NCBI RefSeq assembly: GCF_000730605.1
Contig: NZ_BBIS01000050.1
Location: forward strand, 1 to 64,000
Direction: 5' to 3'
Origin: Pseudomonas monteilii NBRC 103158 = DSM 14164
GTDB taxonomy: Bacteria > Pseudomonadota > Gammaproteobacteria > Pseudomonadales > Pseudomonadaceae
DNA length: 64,000 bases
This document shows, one piece after another, positions 33,124-42,117 of the stretch. The position numbers were made by a program, and so were the translations under genes. How positions within the stretch are numbered: position 1 is the stretch's first letter; each line of letters starts with the position of its first letter. A model generated the notes under the pieces. The model ran no database searches, had not been told where the DNA came from, and saw only the letters and a list, made by a program, of their open reading frames with translations.

Positions 33124-34269
33124 ATGCCCAGAGCAACCTGGCTGGTCAGCGTGACCGCCGCCGCACTCATGCCCTTGTTGGCACAGGCGGCGGCCGAGCA
33201 ACAGTTTCGCAGTGAAGAAGGCACCTTGACAGTCAGTACCCTGGCTGACGGCCTGCGCAACCCCTGGGCATTGGCATTTTTGCCGGGCGGCAAGGACATG
33301 CTGGTGACCGAGCGTGCCGGCAATTTGCGGCTGGTCAACGCCGAAGGCAAGGTTGGCCCGCCCATCAGCGGTGTGCCCAAGGTCTGGGCCGAGGGGCAGG
33401 GTGGCCTGCTGGATGTGGTGCTGTCGCCCGCATTCGACAACGACCGCACCGTGTACCTGTCCTTCGCCGAGGAGGGCAGTGACGGTAAGGCCGGCACCGC
33501 AGTCGGCCGTGGCCAGCTGTCCGAAGACCGGGCCCGGCTGGAAAACTTCACCGTGATCTTCCGCCAGCAGCCCAAGCTGTCGGTGGGTAACCACTTTGGC
33601 TCGCGGCTGGTGTTCGACCGCAACGGCTACCTGTTCATCGCCCTGGGCGAGAACAACCAGCGCCCCACGGCCCAGGACCTGGACAAGCTGCAAGGCAAGA
33701 TCGTGCGCATCCTTCCCGATGGTGAAGTGCCCAAGGACAACCCCTTTGTAGGCAAGGACAACGTGCGACCGGAAATCTGGTCGTTCGGCCACCGCAACCA
33801 GCAAGGCGCCGCGCTCAACCCATGGACCGGCAAGCTGTGGACCCACGAGCACGGCCCGCGAGGTGGTGACGAAATCAACATCCCCGAGCCCGGCAAGAAC
33901 TACGGCTGGCCGATTGCGACCCACGGCATCAACTACTCGCTGCTGCCGATCCCCGAGGCCAAGGGCAAGCATGTCGATGGCATGGTCGGCCCACACCATG
34001 TGTGGGAGAAGTCGCCTGGCATCAGCGGCATGGCGTTCTACGACAGCCCGACGTTCAAGGCTTGGGACCACAACCTGTTCATTGGTGCACTGGCAACGCA
34101 GGAGCTGATTCGCTTGCAGCTGGACGGCGACAAGGTGGTGCATGAAGAGCGCCTGCTCGTGGACCTGAAGGCCCGAATCCGCGATGTGCGGGTAGGGCCG
34201 GATGGGTACCTGTATGTGCTGACCGATGACAAGGACGGTGCATTGCTCAAGGTAGGCCTGGTCGACTGA
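33124..34269 (+). CDS. PQQ-dependent soluble aldose sugar dehydrogenase (YliI/Asd-like)
   Basis: A 381-aa periplasmic beta-propeller enzyme with signal peptide (VTAAALMPLLAQAAA). The opening LADGLRNPWALAFLPGG, the GNHFGSRLVF-type block (His), ENNQRPTAQDLDKLQGKI and WTHEHGPRGGDEIN are family signatures, with His and Arg positions for PQQ and substrate. These enzymes oxidise aldose sugars with PQQ. ATG 33124 has AAAGGAA upstream and opens the signal peptide; the longer frame overlaps the preceding gene. A CTACACG/CGTGTAG hairpin (34277-34302) follows and may end the transcript. Confidence 0.86.
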   Translation: MPRATWLVSVTAAALMPLLAQAAAEQQFRSEEGTLTVSTLADGLRNPWALAFLPGGKDMLVTERAGNLRLVNAEGKVGPPISGVPKVWAEGQGGLLDVVLSPAFDNDRTVYLSFAEEGSDGKAGTAVGRGQLSEDRARLENFTVIFRQQPKLSVGNHFGSRLVFDRNGYLFIALGENNQRPTAQDLDKLQGKIVRILPDGEVPKDNPFVGKDNVRPEIWSFGHRNQQGAALNPWTGKLWTHEHGPRGGDEINIPEPGKNYGWPIATHGINYSLLPIPEAKGKHVDGMVGPHHVWEKSPGISGMAFYDSPTFKAWDHNLFIGALATQELIRLQLDGDKVVHEERLLVDLKARIRDVRVGPDGYLYVLTDDKDGALLKVGLVD

Positions 34270-34310
34270 CGCGCTCCTACACGAATAGCATCTGCCGTGT
34301 AGAATTCGTT

Positions 34311-35417
34311 ATGGCCATTGACCCCCAATCCCTGTACCAGAAAGCCTTGACTACTCAGGGCTACGTCGTCGACCCTGCCCAGGCCCGTGCCGTCGATGCC
34401 TTGCAAGCCTGTTTCCAGGCAGTCGAACACAGCCGCTCTACCCAGGGCATCTACCTTTGGGGCCCGGTTGGCCGTGGCAAGACCTGGTTGATGGACCAGT
34501 TTTACCGCTGCCTGCGCATCCCCAGCCGACGCCAGCACTTCCACCACTTCATGGCCTGGGTGCATCAGCGGCTGTTCCAGCTCAACGGCACTGCCGACCC
34601 ATTGTTGGCGCTGGCCCGGGAGTTGGCCGGGCAGATCCGCGTGCTCTGCTTCGACGAACTGTTCGTCAACGACATCGGCGATGCGATCATCCTCGGCCGC
34701 TTGTTTCAGGTGCTGTTCGATCAGGGCGTAGTCATTGTCGCCACATCCAACCAGCCCCCTGAGCAGCTCTACCGCGACGGCTTCAACCGTGAGCGGTTCC
34801 TACCGGCCATCGGCGCGATCCAGCGGCACATGCAAGTATTGTCGGTGGCGGGTGAGCAGGACCATCGCCTGCACCCCGGCGCAGCGCGGCAACGCTATTG
34901 GGTGGCAGAAGCGGGACAGGTGAGCCAGCTGGGGGAGGTGTTTCGCCAGCTCAGCCCGGACGCTGCAGGCAGTGACCAGCCGTTGGCCATCGGGTCTAGA
35001 CAGGTGCAGGTCGTGCGGCGCAGCGAGCAGGCTATCTGGTGCCGCTTCACCGACCTGTGCGAACAACCCCTGGCGGCCATGGAGTTCATGGCGCTTTGCG
35101 ACCGTTTTCCGGCCATTCTGGTGTCGGGTATTCCGGCATTGGGCGGTGAGCAGCAAGCCGGTCGCATTGCCCGTGGCACCGAAGACGGCGCAGCGCGAGT
35201 GGTGGCGGGCGACCGTGAGTTGCCAGCACTGTCACCCAAGGACGATGCGGTACGCCGCTTCATCGCCTTGGTTGACGAATGCTACGACCGCCGGGTGGCG
35301 TTGTACCTGGAGGCAGAGGTGCCGCTTGAAAGGCTCTACACGCAGGGGTATCTGGCGTTCCCGTATCAGCGGACCTTGAGCCGGTTGCGGGAGATGCAAC
35401 TCCAGCGGTTTGGCTGA
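34311..35417 (+). CDS. ZapE-family (AFG1-like) ATPase
   Basis: A 368-aa P-loop ATPase. Walker A is GPVGRGKT (51-58) and Walker B is LCFDELFV with Asp115-Glu116; the ATSNQPPEQLY sensor and a C-terminal FAFPYQRT-like end are present. ZapE acts on the Z-ring in E. coli cell division, and relatives (AFG1) handle membrane proteins. Pseudomonas genomes usually have another ZapE near the ribosomal-protein or mraZ region, so this may be a paralogue with another role. The start has no clear ribosome site, but the family N-terminus begins here. A hairpin follows the stop. Confidence 0.83.
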   Translation: MAIDPQSLYQKALTTQGYVVDPAQARAVDALQACFQAVEHSRSTQGIYLWGPVGRGKTWLMDQFYRCLRIPSRRQHFHHFMAWVHQRLFQLNGTADPLLALARELAGQIRVLCFDELFVNDIGDAIILGRLFQVLFDQGVVIVATSNQPPEQLYRDGFNRERFLPAIGAIQRHMQVLSVAGEQDHRLHPGAARQRYWVAEAGQVSQLGEVFRQLSPDAAGSDQPLAIGSRQVQVVRRSEQAIWCRFTDLCEQPLAAMEFMALCDRFPAILVSGIPALGGEQQAGRIARGTEDGAARVVAGDRELPALSPKDDAVRRFIALVDECYDRRVALYLEAEVPLERLYTQGYLAFPYQRTLSRLREMQLQRFG

Positions 35418-35425
35418 AAGGTGCA

Positions 35426-35443
35426 GGGGCGCTAAGCGCCCCC
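35426..35443. terminator. Bidirectional hairpin between convergent genes
   Basis: GGGGCGCT and AGCGCCCC form an 8-bp GC stem between the ZapE-like gene and the convergent hydrolase gene. It can serve both strands, although T runs are short. Confidence 0.55.
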
Positions 35444-35447
35444 GGTT

Positions 35448-36446
35448 TCATTTGCCCAGCCACTCCACCAGCGTGCGATTGAACCGCACGGGCTCTTCGA
35501 TCTGTGGCGCATGCCCCATGCCTTCAAAGGTGATCAGTTCAGCTTTGGGAATCAGCTTGGCCACCTGTGGCCCCAGCACTTCATACTTGCCCAGCTTCGC
35601 CTTCACGTCTGGCGGCGCAATATCACTGCCGATGGCGGTGGTGTCCTTGTCGCCGATCAGTAGCAGCGTCGGCATCTGCAGGTCCTTGAACTCGTGGTAC
35701 ACCGGCTGGGTAAAGATCATGTCGTAGATCAACGCCGAGTTCCAAGCCACCGCTTCATGCCCCGGCCCTTTGTTCAGGCCCACCAGCATCTGCACCCAGC
35801 GTTCGTACTCCGGCTTCCAGCGCCCGGCGTAGTAAGTCTTGCGCTCATATTCGCGCACACCATTGGCATCCAGCTTGAGCTCGCGGGCATACCACTGGTC
35901 CACGGTGCGGTAGGGCACGCCGAGGGCTTTCCAGTCTTCCAGGCCAATCGGGTTGACCATGGCCAGGCGTTCCACCTGCTGCGGGTACATCAGCGCATAG
36001 CGTGTGGCGAGCATGCCGCCCGTGGAATGGCCGAGCACGATGGCCTGCTTCACGCCCAGTTGTTCAAGCAAGGAATGGGTATTGTGCGCCAGTTGCTGGA
36101 ACGTGTACTGGTAATACGCCGGTTTGCTGGAGGTACAGAAACCGATCTGGTCGGGCGCGATCACACGGTAGCCGGCCTTGCTCAGGGCGTCGATGGTGGT
36201 TTCCCAGGTGGCGGCGCAGAAGTTCTTGCCGTGCATCAGCACTACGCTGTGGCCGTTGGCCTGGCCTTGCGCGGGGACGTCCATATAGCCCATCCGCAGG
36301 GCCTGGCCCTGGGACTTGAAGTCAAAATGCTTGAGCGGGTGTGGGTAGCTGAAGCCTTCGAGCTGAGGGCCGTAGGTGGGTGACTCGGCGGCGATGGCCG
36401 GGCTGCCGACAAGGCAGGCCAGGGCCAGGGCGGTTGCGCGCAGCAT
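35448..36446 (-). CDS. Exported alpha/beta-hydrolase
   Basis: A 332-aa protein with a signal peptide (MLRATALALACLVGSPAIAA). The alpha/beta-hydrolase core has the oxyanion HG in LMHGKNF (residues 70-76), the nucleophile Ser141 in LGHSTGG, a likely acid Asp in LIGDKDTT and the catalytic His in EGMGHAPQIE. It is probably a periplasmic esterase or related hydrolase; the substrate is unknown. It stands alone, with convergent and same-strand neighbours that are unrelated. Confidence 0.83.
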   Translation of the reverse strand: MLRATALALACLVGSPAIAAESPTYGPQLEGFSYPHPLKHFDFKSQGQALRMGYMDVPAQGQANGHSVVLMHGKNFCAATWETTIDALSKAGYRVIAPDQIGFCTSSKPAYYQYTFQQLAHNTHSLLEQLGVKQAIVLGHSTGGMLATRYALMYPQQVERLAMVNPIGLEDWKALGVPYRTVDQWYARELKLDANGVREYERKTYYAGRWKPEYERWVQMLVGLNKGPGHEAVAWNSALIYDMIFTQPVYHEFKDLQMPTLLLIGDKDTTAIGSDIAPPDVKAKLGKYEVLGPQVAKLIPKAELITFEGMGHAPQIEEPVRFNRTLVEWLGK

Positions 36447-36521
36447 GGGGGCACTCCATGTAGGGCCATGTAGGAATAGGCGACTTTAGCAGCCAGGCGC
36501 ATGTCGGGAACGTGAAAGGTG

Positions 36522-36959
36522 TTACCAGGCGTGAAACCAGCCCAGGGTGATCATTGCCAGCACCGCATAACGGCCAGCCTTGGCCAGGGTGACCAGCAGC
36601 AGAAAGCGCCAGAACGGCTCGCGCAAGATCCCGGCGATCAGCGTCAGCGGGTCACCGATCACTGGCATCCAGCTGAGCAGCAGCGACCACTGGCCCCAGC
36701 GCTGGTAGCGCTGCTGCGCACGCGTCAGCTGGGCTGCGCTGAACGGGAACCAGCGCTTGTCGCGCAGGTGCTCGATGGCCCGGCCCAACAGCCAGTTCAC
36801 CACTGAACCCAGCACGTTGCCCAATGTGGCCACCAGCAGCAGGGTCGCCCAAGCCTCGGGCTGGCGCAGCAACAGGCCGACCAGCACGGCCTCCGATTGC
36901 AGCGGCAGCAGGGTGGCGGCGCCAAAGGCGCTGAGAAACAGCGCCCACAGGCTCAGCAT
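36522..36959 (-). CDS. YqaA/DedA-family membrane protein
   Basis: A 145-aa inner-membrane protein of the short YqaA branch of the DedA/SNARE-associated family, with four to five hydrophobic segments. Family marks are LPLQSEAVLVGLL, the GNVLGSVVNW stretch and the SWMPVIGDPLTLIAG block, which forms the re-entrant conserved core. DedA proteins help lipid carrier flipping or membrane proton balance, but YqaA itself is little studied. Its start overlaps the stop of the upstream DUF411 gene (TGATG), which implies translational coupling. Confidence 0.83.
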   Translation of the reverse strand: MLSLWALFLSAFGAATLLPLQSEAVLVGLLLRQPEAWATLLLVATLGNVLGSVVNWLLGRAIEHLRDKRWFPFSAAQLTRAQQRYQRWGQWSLLLSWMPVIGDPLTLIAGILREPFWRFLLLVTLAKAGRYAVLAMITLGWFHAW

Positions 36960-37387
36960 CAGTAGGTGGCGACCACGGTGTCCTGGCCATCCTGGGTCAC
37001 GCCGATAACCTGGTAGGCGTCCTTGTGGTCACCCATTTCCATGCCTGGCGAACCCATGGGCATGCCCGGTACGGCCAGGCCCTTGAGGTCATTGCGTTTG
37101 GCCAGCAGGCGCACCTGCTCGGCCGGTACGTGGCCTTCGACGAACTTGCCGTCGATCACCCCCGTGTGACAAGACGCCAGGCGTGGTGCCACGCCCAGGC
37201 GTTGCTTCACCGCGCTCATGTTCGGCTCGACGTGGTCATTGACGGTGAAACCGTTGTCACGCAGGTGGCTGATCCAGGCCTTGCAGCAGCCGCAGTTGGG
37301 GTCACGGTAGACATCGATGGTCTCGGCGGCCTGGGCCAGGCCGGTGATCGCCAGCAGCCCCACGGTCAGCAGGTGTTTGCGCAGCAT
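36959..37387 (-). CDS. DUF411 metal-binding exported protein
   Basis: A 142-aa periplasmic protein with a signal peptide (MLRKHLLTVGLLAITGLAQA). The mature domain opens with DVYRDPNCGCCKAW, a Cys-x-Cys-Cys metal site, and later has SCHTGVIDGKFVEGHVP and a Met-rich MPMGSPGMEMG loop, the pattern of DUF411 proteins linked to copper resistance. ATG 37387 has GGAG upstream and begins the signal peptide. It is coupled to the YqaA gene by a one-base stop/start overlap. Copper binding is likely but unproven. Confidence 0.84.
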   Translation of the reverse strand: MLRKHLLTVGLLAITGLAQAAETIDVYRDPNCGCCKAWISHLRDNGFTVNDHVEPNMSAVKQRLGVAPRLASCHTGVIDGKFVEGHVPAEQVRLLAKRNDLKGLAVPGMPMGSPGMEMGDHKDAYQVIGVTQDGQDTVVATY

Positions 37388-37464
37388 GGTAAAGCACTCC
37401 TTCCAGCATTGGTTCAGCAGCATAGCGTAAGCGGCTGGCCACTGAGTTGCACGTTACAGTACTG

Positions 37465-38799
37465 TCAGCTTGCTGCCTCGTCGGCACCGAGGTCGCGCAT
37501 CAGCAGGGCATGCTCGAGCGCGACCTGCTCCGGAATGGGCAGGTACACCACATGGCCATCGCCCGGCGCCACCTCGATGGCCTGCTGCTGGCTGTTGCAC
37601 AGGCGGTGCAGGTCGAAGTGGTAGTTGCCGCGCGGGGTCATCAGCTCCAGGTGGTCACCCACGGCGAAGCGGTTCTTAACCTTGACCTCGGCCAGGCCAT
37701 CGACACGCACGCCGGTCAGCTCGCCAACGAACTGCTGGCGCTCCGAGACCGAATTACCTCGCTGGTAGTTCTGGTACTCATCGTGTACGTGACGGCGCAG
37801 GAACCCTTCGGTGTAGCCTCGTTGCGCAAGGGACTCCAGGTTGCCCATCAAGGTGCGGTCGAACGGCCGCCCGGCCACGGCGTCGTCAATGGCCTGGCGA
37901 TATGACTGCACCGCGCGGGCACAGTAGAAGTGCGACTTGGTGCGCCCTTCGATCTTCAGCGAATGCACGCCCATGGTGGCCAGGCGCTCGACGTGCTGGA
38001 TGGCACGCAGGTCCTTGGCGTTCATGATGTAGGTGCCGTGTTCATCCTCGAAGGCTGGCATTTCAGTGCCGGGGCGGTTGCTTTCCTGCAGCAGGAACAC
38101 CTGCTCGGTCGGGGCGCCCAGGCCAAGGGTGGGCTGCACTTCGCGCACGATGTCGCCGGTGGCGTTCTCGGTGGCCGGCGTGGCGTCGTACTTCCAGCGG
38201 CAGGCGTTGGTGCAGGTGCCCTGGTTGGCGTCACGCTTGTTGAGGTAGCCCGACAGCAGGCAACGGCCGGAGTAGGCCATGCACAGGGCGCCGTGGACGA
38301 ACACCTCCAGCTCCATGCCCGGCACCTGCTGGCGAATTTCCTCGATTTCTTCGAGCGACAGCTCGCGTGAAAGGATGACCCGGCTCAAGCCCAGTTGCTG
38401 CCAGAACTGTACGCTGGCCCAGTTCACCGTATTGGCCTGCACCGACAGGTGAACCGGCATCTGCGGGAAGTGCTGGCGCACCAGCATGATCAGGCCGGGG
38501 TCGGACATGATCAGCGCATCCGGCGCCATGTCGATCACTGGCGCCAGGTCTTTGAGGAAGGTCTTGAGCTTGGCGTTGTGCGGAGCAATGTTGACCACCA
38601 CGTAAAAGCGCTTGCCCAACGCATGCGCCTCCTGGATGCCCAGCGCGAGGTTGGCATGGTCGAACTCATTGTTACGCACCCGCAAGCTGTAGCGCGGCTG
38701 GCCTGCATAGACCGCGTCGGCACCGTAGGCAAAGGCATAGCGCATGGTCTTGAGGGTGCCGGCGGGGGCCAGCAGTTCGGGCTTGGCAGTCGGGTTCAT
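37465..38799 (-). CDS. trhP: U32-family tRNA uridine hydroxylase (YegQ/TrhP-like)
   Basis: A 444-aa member of the peptidase U32 family. LLAPAGTLKTMRYAFAYGAD opens the TIM-barrel domain; VFVHGALCMAYSGRCLLSGY and GTCTNACRW supply the conserved cysteines that bind an iron-sulfur cluster; the C-terminal beta domain includes NRFAVGDHLEL. E. coli YegQ is TrhP, which makes 5-hydroxyuridine at tRNA position 34 with prephenate and without O2. The length and motifs match YegQ better than the collagenase-like UbiU/UbiV pair. A perfect Anr box lies 54-67 bp upstream of the start, consistent with use at low oxygen. Confidence 0.85.
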   Translation of the reverse strand: MNPTAKPELLAPAGTLKTMRYAFAYGADAVYAGQPRYSLRVRNNEFDHANLALGIQEAHALGKRFYVVVNIAPHNAKLKTFLKDLAPVIDMAPDALIMSDPGLIMLVRQHFPQMPVHLSVQANTVNWASVQFWQQLGLSRVILSRELSLEEIEEIRQQVPGMELEVFVHGALCMAYSGRCLLSGYLNKRDANQGTCTNACRWKYDATPATENATGDIVREVQPTLGLGAPTEQVFLLQESNRPGTEMPAFEDEHGTYIMNAKDLRAIQHVERLATMGVHSLKIEGRTKSHFYCARAVQSYRQAIDDAVAGRPFDRTLMGNLESLAQRGYTEGFLRRHVHDEYQNYQRGNSVSERQQFVGELTGVRVDGLAEVKVKNRFAVGDHLELMTPRGNYHFDLHRLCNSQQQAIEVAPGDGHVVYLPIPEQVALEHALLMRDLGADEAAS

Positions 38800-38852
38800 G
38801 TGCGTACCGGGGCAAAAGGCGCGGATGCTAGGGCTGGCGCAAAAAACGCGTA

Positions 38853-38866
38853 TTGATTTGCATCAA
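38853..38866. promoter_or_regulatory. Anr/Fnr box between trhP and the AI-2E transporter gene
   Basis: TTGATTTGCATCAA is a perfect TTGAT-N4-ATCAA site in the 133-bp divergent region. It is centred about 60 bp from the trhP start codon and 73 bp from the AI-2E gene start codon, so either or both genes could respond. Confidence 0.7.
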
Positions 38867-38932
38867 AGGAGTGGTGGCACTTTTACCCACGCGGCGCGCA
38901 CTAATATCCCAGAAGCCATTCGAGGACCTGCG

Positions 38933-39997
38933 ATGAACGAAGCTGCGCTACAGAACAAAGCCCTGGCCGTACTTTTGGCGCTGGTGACCATCGCCTTTTT
39001 CTGGATATTGCTGCCTTACTACGGTGCAATCTTCTGGGCGGTGATACTGGGCATTCTGTTTGCCCCGCTGCAGCGGCACCTGCTGATCCGCTTTGGGCGC
39101 AGGCGCAACCTGGCCGCTGCCACCACGATGCTGGTGTGCCTGCTGGTGGCGATCCTGCCAGTGATCATCACCAGTGCACTGTTGGTGCAGGAGGGGGCCA
39201 CGCTGTACCAGCGTATCGAAAGCGGGCAACTGGACATCGCCGGTTACGTCGAGCGCGGCAAGGACATGCTCCCGGCGTTCGCCCAGCATGGCCTGGACAA
39301 CATGGGTATGGGCAACCTCGACGCGTTGCGCGAAAAAATCACCAAGTGGGCAACCCAGGGTAGCCAGGTATTGGCCAGCCAGGCCTTCAGCTTCGGTCAG
39401 GGTACGTTCGAGTTCGTGATCAGCTTTGGCATCATGATGTACCTGCTGTTCTTCTTCCTGAGAGAAGGCGCCGAGGTGGCTCGTCGTGTGCGCCTGGCCG
39501 TGCCACTGCCCGAACCCCAGAAGCGCCGTTTGCAGCTGAAATTCAACCGGGTGGTGCGGGCGACGGTGAAAGGTAACGTGCTGGTGGCCATTACCCAAGG
39601 GGCGCTGGGCGGGTTCATCTTCTGGGTGCTGGATATCCCCAGTGCGTTGGTGTGGGCGGTGCTGATGGCGTTCCTGTCGCTGCTGCCGGCAGTGGGCGCT
39701 GGCATCGTCTGGGCGCCGGTGGCCGCGTATTTCCTGCTGACCGGGGCCATATTGCCGGGGGTGATCCTGACCGCGTTCGGGGTGCTGGTGATCGGCCTGG
39801 TGGACAACCTGCTGCGGCCGATCCTGGTGGGCAAGGACACGCGCATGCCGGACTATCTGATCCTGGTGTCGACGTTGGGTGGGCTGGCGGTCTTTGGGCT
39901 CAACGGTTTCGTAATCGGGCCATTGATCGCAGCACTGTTCGTGTCCAGCTGGGCAATCTTTGCCTCGACCAAGCCGCAAGTGCAGTTGCCGCAGTAG
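38933..39997 (+). CDS. AI-2E family (PerM/YdiK) membrane transporter
   Basis: A 354-aa inner-membrane protein with about eight hydrophobic segments. Family features are the N-terminal paired spans (LAVLLALVTIAFFWILLPYY, AIFWAVILGILFAPL), the large loop at about residues 80-150, and the C-terminal block DNLLRPILVGKDTRMPDYLI. Members export small solutes or exchange Na+/H+; the role in AI-2 export is proven only for few. ATG 38933 was chosen because the upstream part of the frame runs through the Anr-box region. A hairpin at 40006 follows. Confidence 0.86.
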   Translation: MNEAALQNKALAVLLALVTIAFFWILLPYYGAIFWAVILGILFAPLQRHLLIRFGRRRNLAAATTMLVCLLVAILPVIITSALLVQEGATLYQRIESGQLDIAGYVERGKDMLPAFAQHGLDNMGMGNLDALREKITKWATQGSQVLASQAFSFGQGTFEFVISFGIMMYLLFFFLREGAEVARRVRLAVPLPEPQKRRLQLKFNRVVRATVKGNVLVAITQGALGGFIFWVLDIPSALVWAVLMAFLSLLPAVGAGIVWAPVAAYFLLTGAILPGVILTAFGVLVIGLVDNLLRPILVGKDTRMPDYLILVSTLGGLAVFGLNGFVIGPLIAALFVSSWAIFASTKPQVQLPQ

Positions 39998-40005
39998 ACC
40001 GTGCA

Positions 40006-40026
40006 TGGGGGCCGCAAAGCGGCCCC
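40006..40026. terminator. Bidirectional hairpin between AI-2E transporter and phnX
   Basis: TGGGGGCCGC, AAA, GCGGCCCCA forms a stem of about nine GC-rich pairs with a 3-base loop, between two convergent genes. Confidence 0.65.
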
Positions 40027-40036
40027 ACTTGCCGGC

Positions 40037-40864
40037 TCAGGAGGCCTGCGGCATCTCGCCCTTGGCCAGGCGCCGGTTGATGTCGGCGATCACTTCGGGC
40101 AGCTCGTTGATGGTGTCGATCAGGTAGTGCGGGCGGGAGCCTGCGAACAGCGTGTGAATGCGCGTGCGCTCGCTTTCCAGCTTCTCGGCGCTCAGTGCAC
40201 GGTAGCCTTCCCAGGTCAGCCCCAGGGCATTGCCCGAACACACCAGGGCCACGGTCCACATGCCGGCGCGTCGGCCTTCGAGAATGCCCGGCACGGTGTC
40301 ATCCACCTTCACGCAGGCCGCTACGTCGTCGATGCCAAGGGCAATCACGTTGGCCAAGGCCTGGGCTGGCCAGGGGCGACCGTTCGGGGTTTCATCGGTG
40401 GCTACCACATGGTCGGCCACGTAGCCATTCTGCGCGGCCAGCTCCACCACCTTGTCCATCACCACTTTCGGGTAACCTGAGCAGGAGCCGATCTTCAGGC
40501 CGTTCTGGCGCAGGCCGGTCAAGGTTTCCAGGGCGCCGGGGATCAGTGCCGAGTGCACGGCGATCTTCTCGATCTGCAGTGGCATGAAGCGGTTGTAGAT
40601 GGCGGTGACATCATCGTCGGTGGGGGTGCGGCCGAACACCTTGCGGTAGCGCTCGGCAATTTCCGGTACGTCGCACAGGGTGCGGATGTGGTCCCATTTG
40701 CCCATGCCCATCGGGCCTCGGGCTTCCTCGATGGTCACTTGCACGTCGAATTCGGCGAACGCCTCGACGAAGATCTGGGTCGGCGCGAAGGAGCCAAAAT
40801 CGACCACGGTGCCGGCCCAGTCGAGGATGGCGGCTTGCAGCTGGGTAGGGTTGCTGTAGTTCAT
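40037..40864 (-). CDS. phnX: Phosphonoacetaldehyde hydrolase (phosphonatase)
   Basis: A 275-aa HAD-family enzyme. The nucleophile Asp15 sits in LDWAGTVVDFG, and the special Schiff-base lysine of phosphonatase is Lys56 in PMGMGKWDHI, which separates it from other HAD enzymes. DDTVPGILEGRRAGMW provides the acidic metal motif. It splits phosphonoacetaldehyde into acetaldehyde and phosphate in the cytoplasm. The start was set at ATG 40864, matching the family N-terminus. phnW lies 34 bp upstream, so both steps of 2-aminoethylphosphonate use are in one operon. Confidence 0.93.
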   Translation of the reverse strand: MNYSNPTQLQAAILDWAGTVVDFGSFAPTQIFVEAFAEFDVQVTIEEARGPMGMGKWDHIRTLCDVPEIAERYRKVFGRTPTDDDVTAIYNRFMPLQIEKIAVHSALIPGALETLTGLRQNGLKIGSCSGYPKVVMDKVVELAAQNGYVADHVVATDETPNGRPWPAQALANVIALGIDDVAACVKVDDTVPGILEGRRAGMWTVALVCSGNALGLTWEGYRALSAEKLESERTRIHTLFAGSRPHYLIDTINELPEVIADINRRLAKGEMPQAS

Positions 40865-40898
40865 GTGCGCTAATTCCTGAAGTCGGGTGGGCAAAGGG

Positions 40899-42005
40899 TC
40901 AGATGTCCAGCACTTCCATTTCCCGCAGCACTTGGGCCACGGCATTCACGGCGGCTTGCATGCCGTCGGCTCCGACCACGCCGATGCAACCGACGCGGAA
41001 GGTTTCGACCTGGGTCAGCTTGCCCGGGTAAAGGATGAAACCCTTGGCCTTGACCCGCTCGTAGAAGTCTTTGAACTGGTAGCGGGCATCGTTGGGTGCA
41101 TGGAACGTGACAATGATCGGCGCCTGGATCTCGGCCGGCAGGAAGCTGCGCAGGCCGATGGCTGCCATGCCGTCGAGCAGGGTCTTGCAGTTGTCGGCGT
41201 AGCGCTGGTGGCGGGCCGGCAGGCCGCCTTCCTCATTGTATTGCTGCAGTGCTTCATGCAGGGCCGCGACCACGTGGGTGGGGGGTGTGAAGCGCCACTG
41301 GCCGGTCTTGGCCATGTAGGCGTGCTGGTCGTGAAGGTCCATGGCCAGCGAGTGGGCATTGCCTTCGGCGGCGGCCAGGGCTGCTTTTTCGGCGAAGACG
41401 AAGCCCATGCCGGGTACGCCTTCCAGGCACTTGCCGGAGGCGGCGATAAGTGCTTCGAAGGGGATTTCGCGGGCGTCGATTGGCAAGGCGCCGAACGAGC
41501 TCATGGCATCGATGATCAGGCGTTTACCGTGGCGCTTGACGACCTGGGCGATCTCGGGCAGCGGGTTGAGGATGCCTGTGCTGGTTTCGCAGTGGATCAA
41601 TGCCACGTGGGTCACGGCCGGGTCGGCAGCCAGCAGGCGGTCGACATCAGCGGCGGTAGTTGGCTGGTCTTCGGCGGTTTCGAAGGTGTTGTACGTGCGG
41701 CCCAGCACTTTGCAGATTTTCGCCAGACGCTGGCCGTAAGCGCCGTTGATCAGCACCAGAACCTTGCCATCGCGTGGCACCAGGGTGCCGATGGCCGCTT
41801 CCACGGCAAAGGTGCCGCTGCCTTGCAGGGGCACGCAGTGGTGGCTGGCGCTGCCGTCGATGATCGCCAGCAGCTGCTCGCACACGCTGGCCGTCAGTTG
41901 GTTGAAATCGCGGTCCCAGGAGCCCCAGTCCACCAGCATGGCTTGGCGGGTGCGGATTGATGTGGTCAGGGGACCGGGGGTCAGCAGAATCGGGGGGGTG
42001 CTCAT
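40899..42005 (-). CDS. phnW: 2-aminoethylphosphonate:pyruvate aminotransferase
   Basis: A 368-aa class V PLP aminotransferase. It begins ILLTPGPLTTS, has GSGTFAVEA for phosphate binding, DAMSSFGALP, and the PLP lysine Lys192 in AASGKCLEGVPGMGFV. PhnW moves the amino group of 2-aminoethylphosphonate to pyruvate, giving phosphonoacetaldehyde for PhnX and alanine. This lets the cell use the commonest natural phosphonate for phosphorus and nitrogen. The LysR gene is divergent, 112 bp away. The start at 42005 was chosen by family N-terminus. Confidence 0.93.
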   Translation of the reverse strand: MSTPPILLTPGPLTTSIRTRQAMLVDWGSWDRDFNQLTASVCEQLLAIIDGSASHHCVPLQGSGTFAVEAAIGTLVPRDGKVLVLINGAYGQRLAKICKVLGRTYNTFETAEDQPTTAADVDRLLAADPAVTHVALIHCETSTGILNPLPEIAQVVKRHGKRLIIDAMSSFGALPIDAREIPFEALIAASGKCLEGVPGMGFVFAEKAALAAAEGNAHSLAMDLHDQHAYMAKTGQWRFTPPTHVVAALHEALQQYNEEGGLPARHQRYADNCKTLLDGMAAIGLRSFLPAEIQAPIIVTFHAPNDARYQFKDFYERVKAKGFILYPGKLTQVETFRVGCIGVVGADGMQAAVNAVAQVLREMEVLDI

Positions 42006-42117
42006 TCCGTTATTCCTCACAAGCGGTGGGCTGAAACGACGGGGCCTAGGTTGCAATTCACGCTGCCATCAATCAAATTGTTTGTTGTTATCTCAGCTAT
42101 AAGTCAGGCCGATAGAA

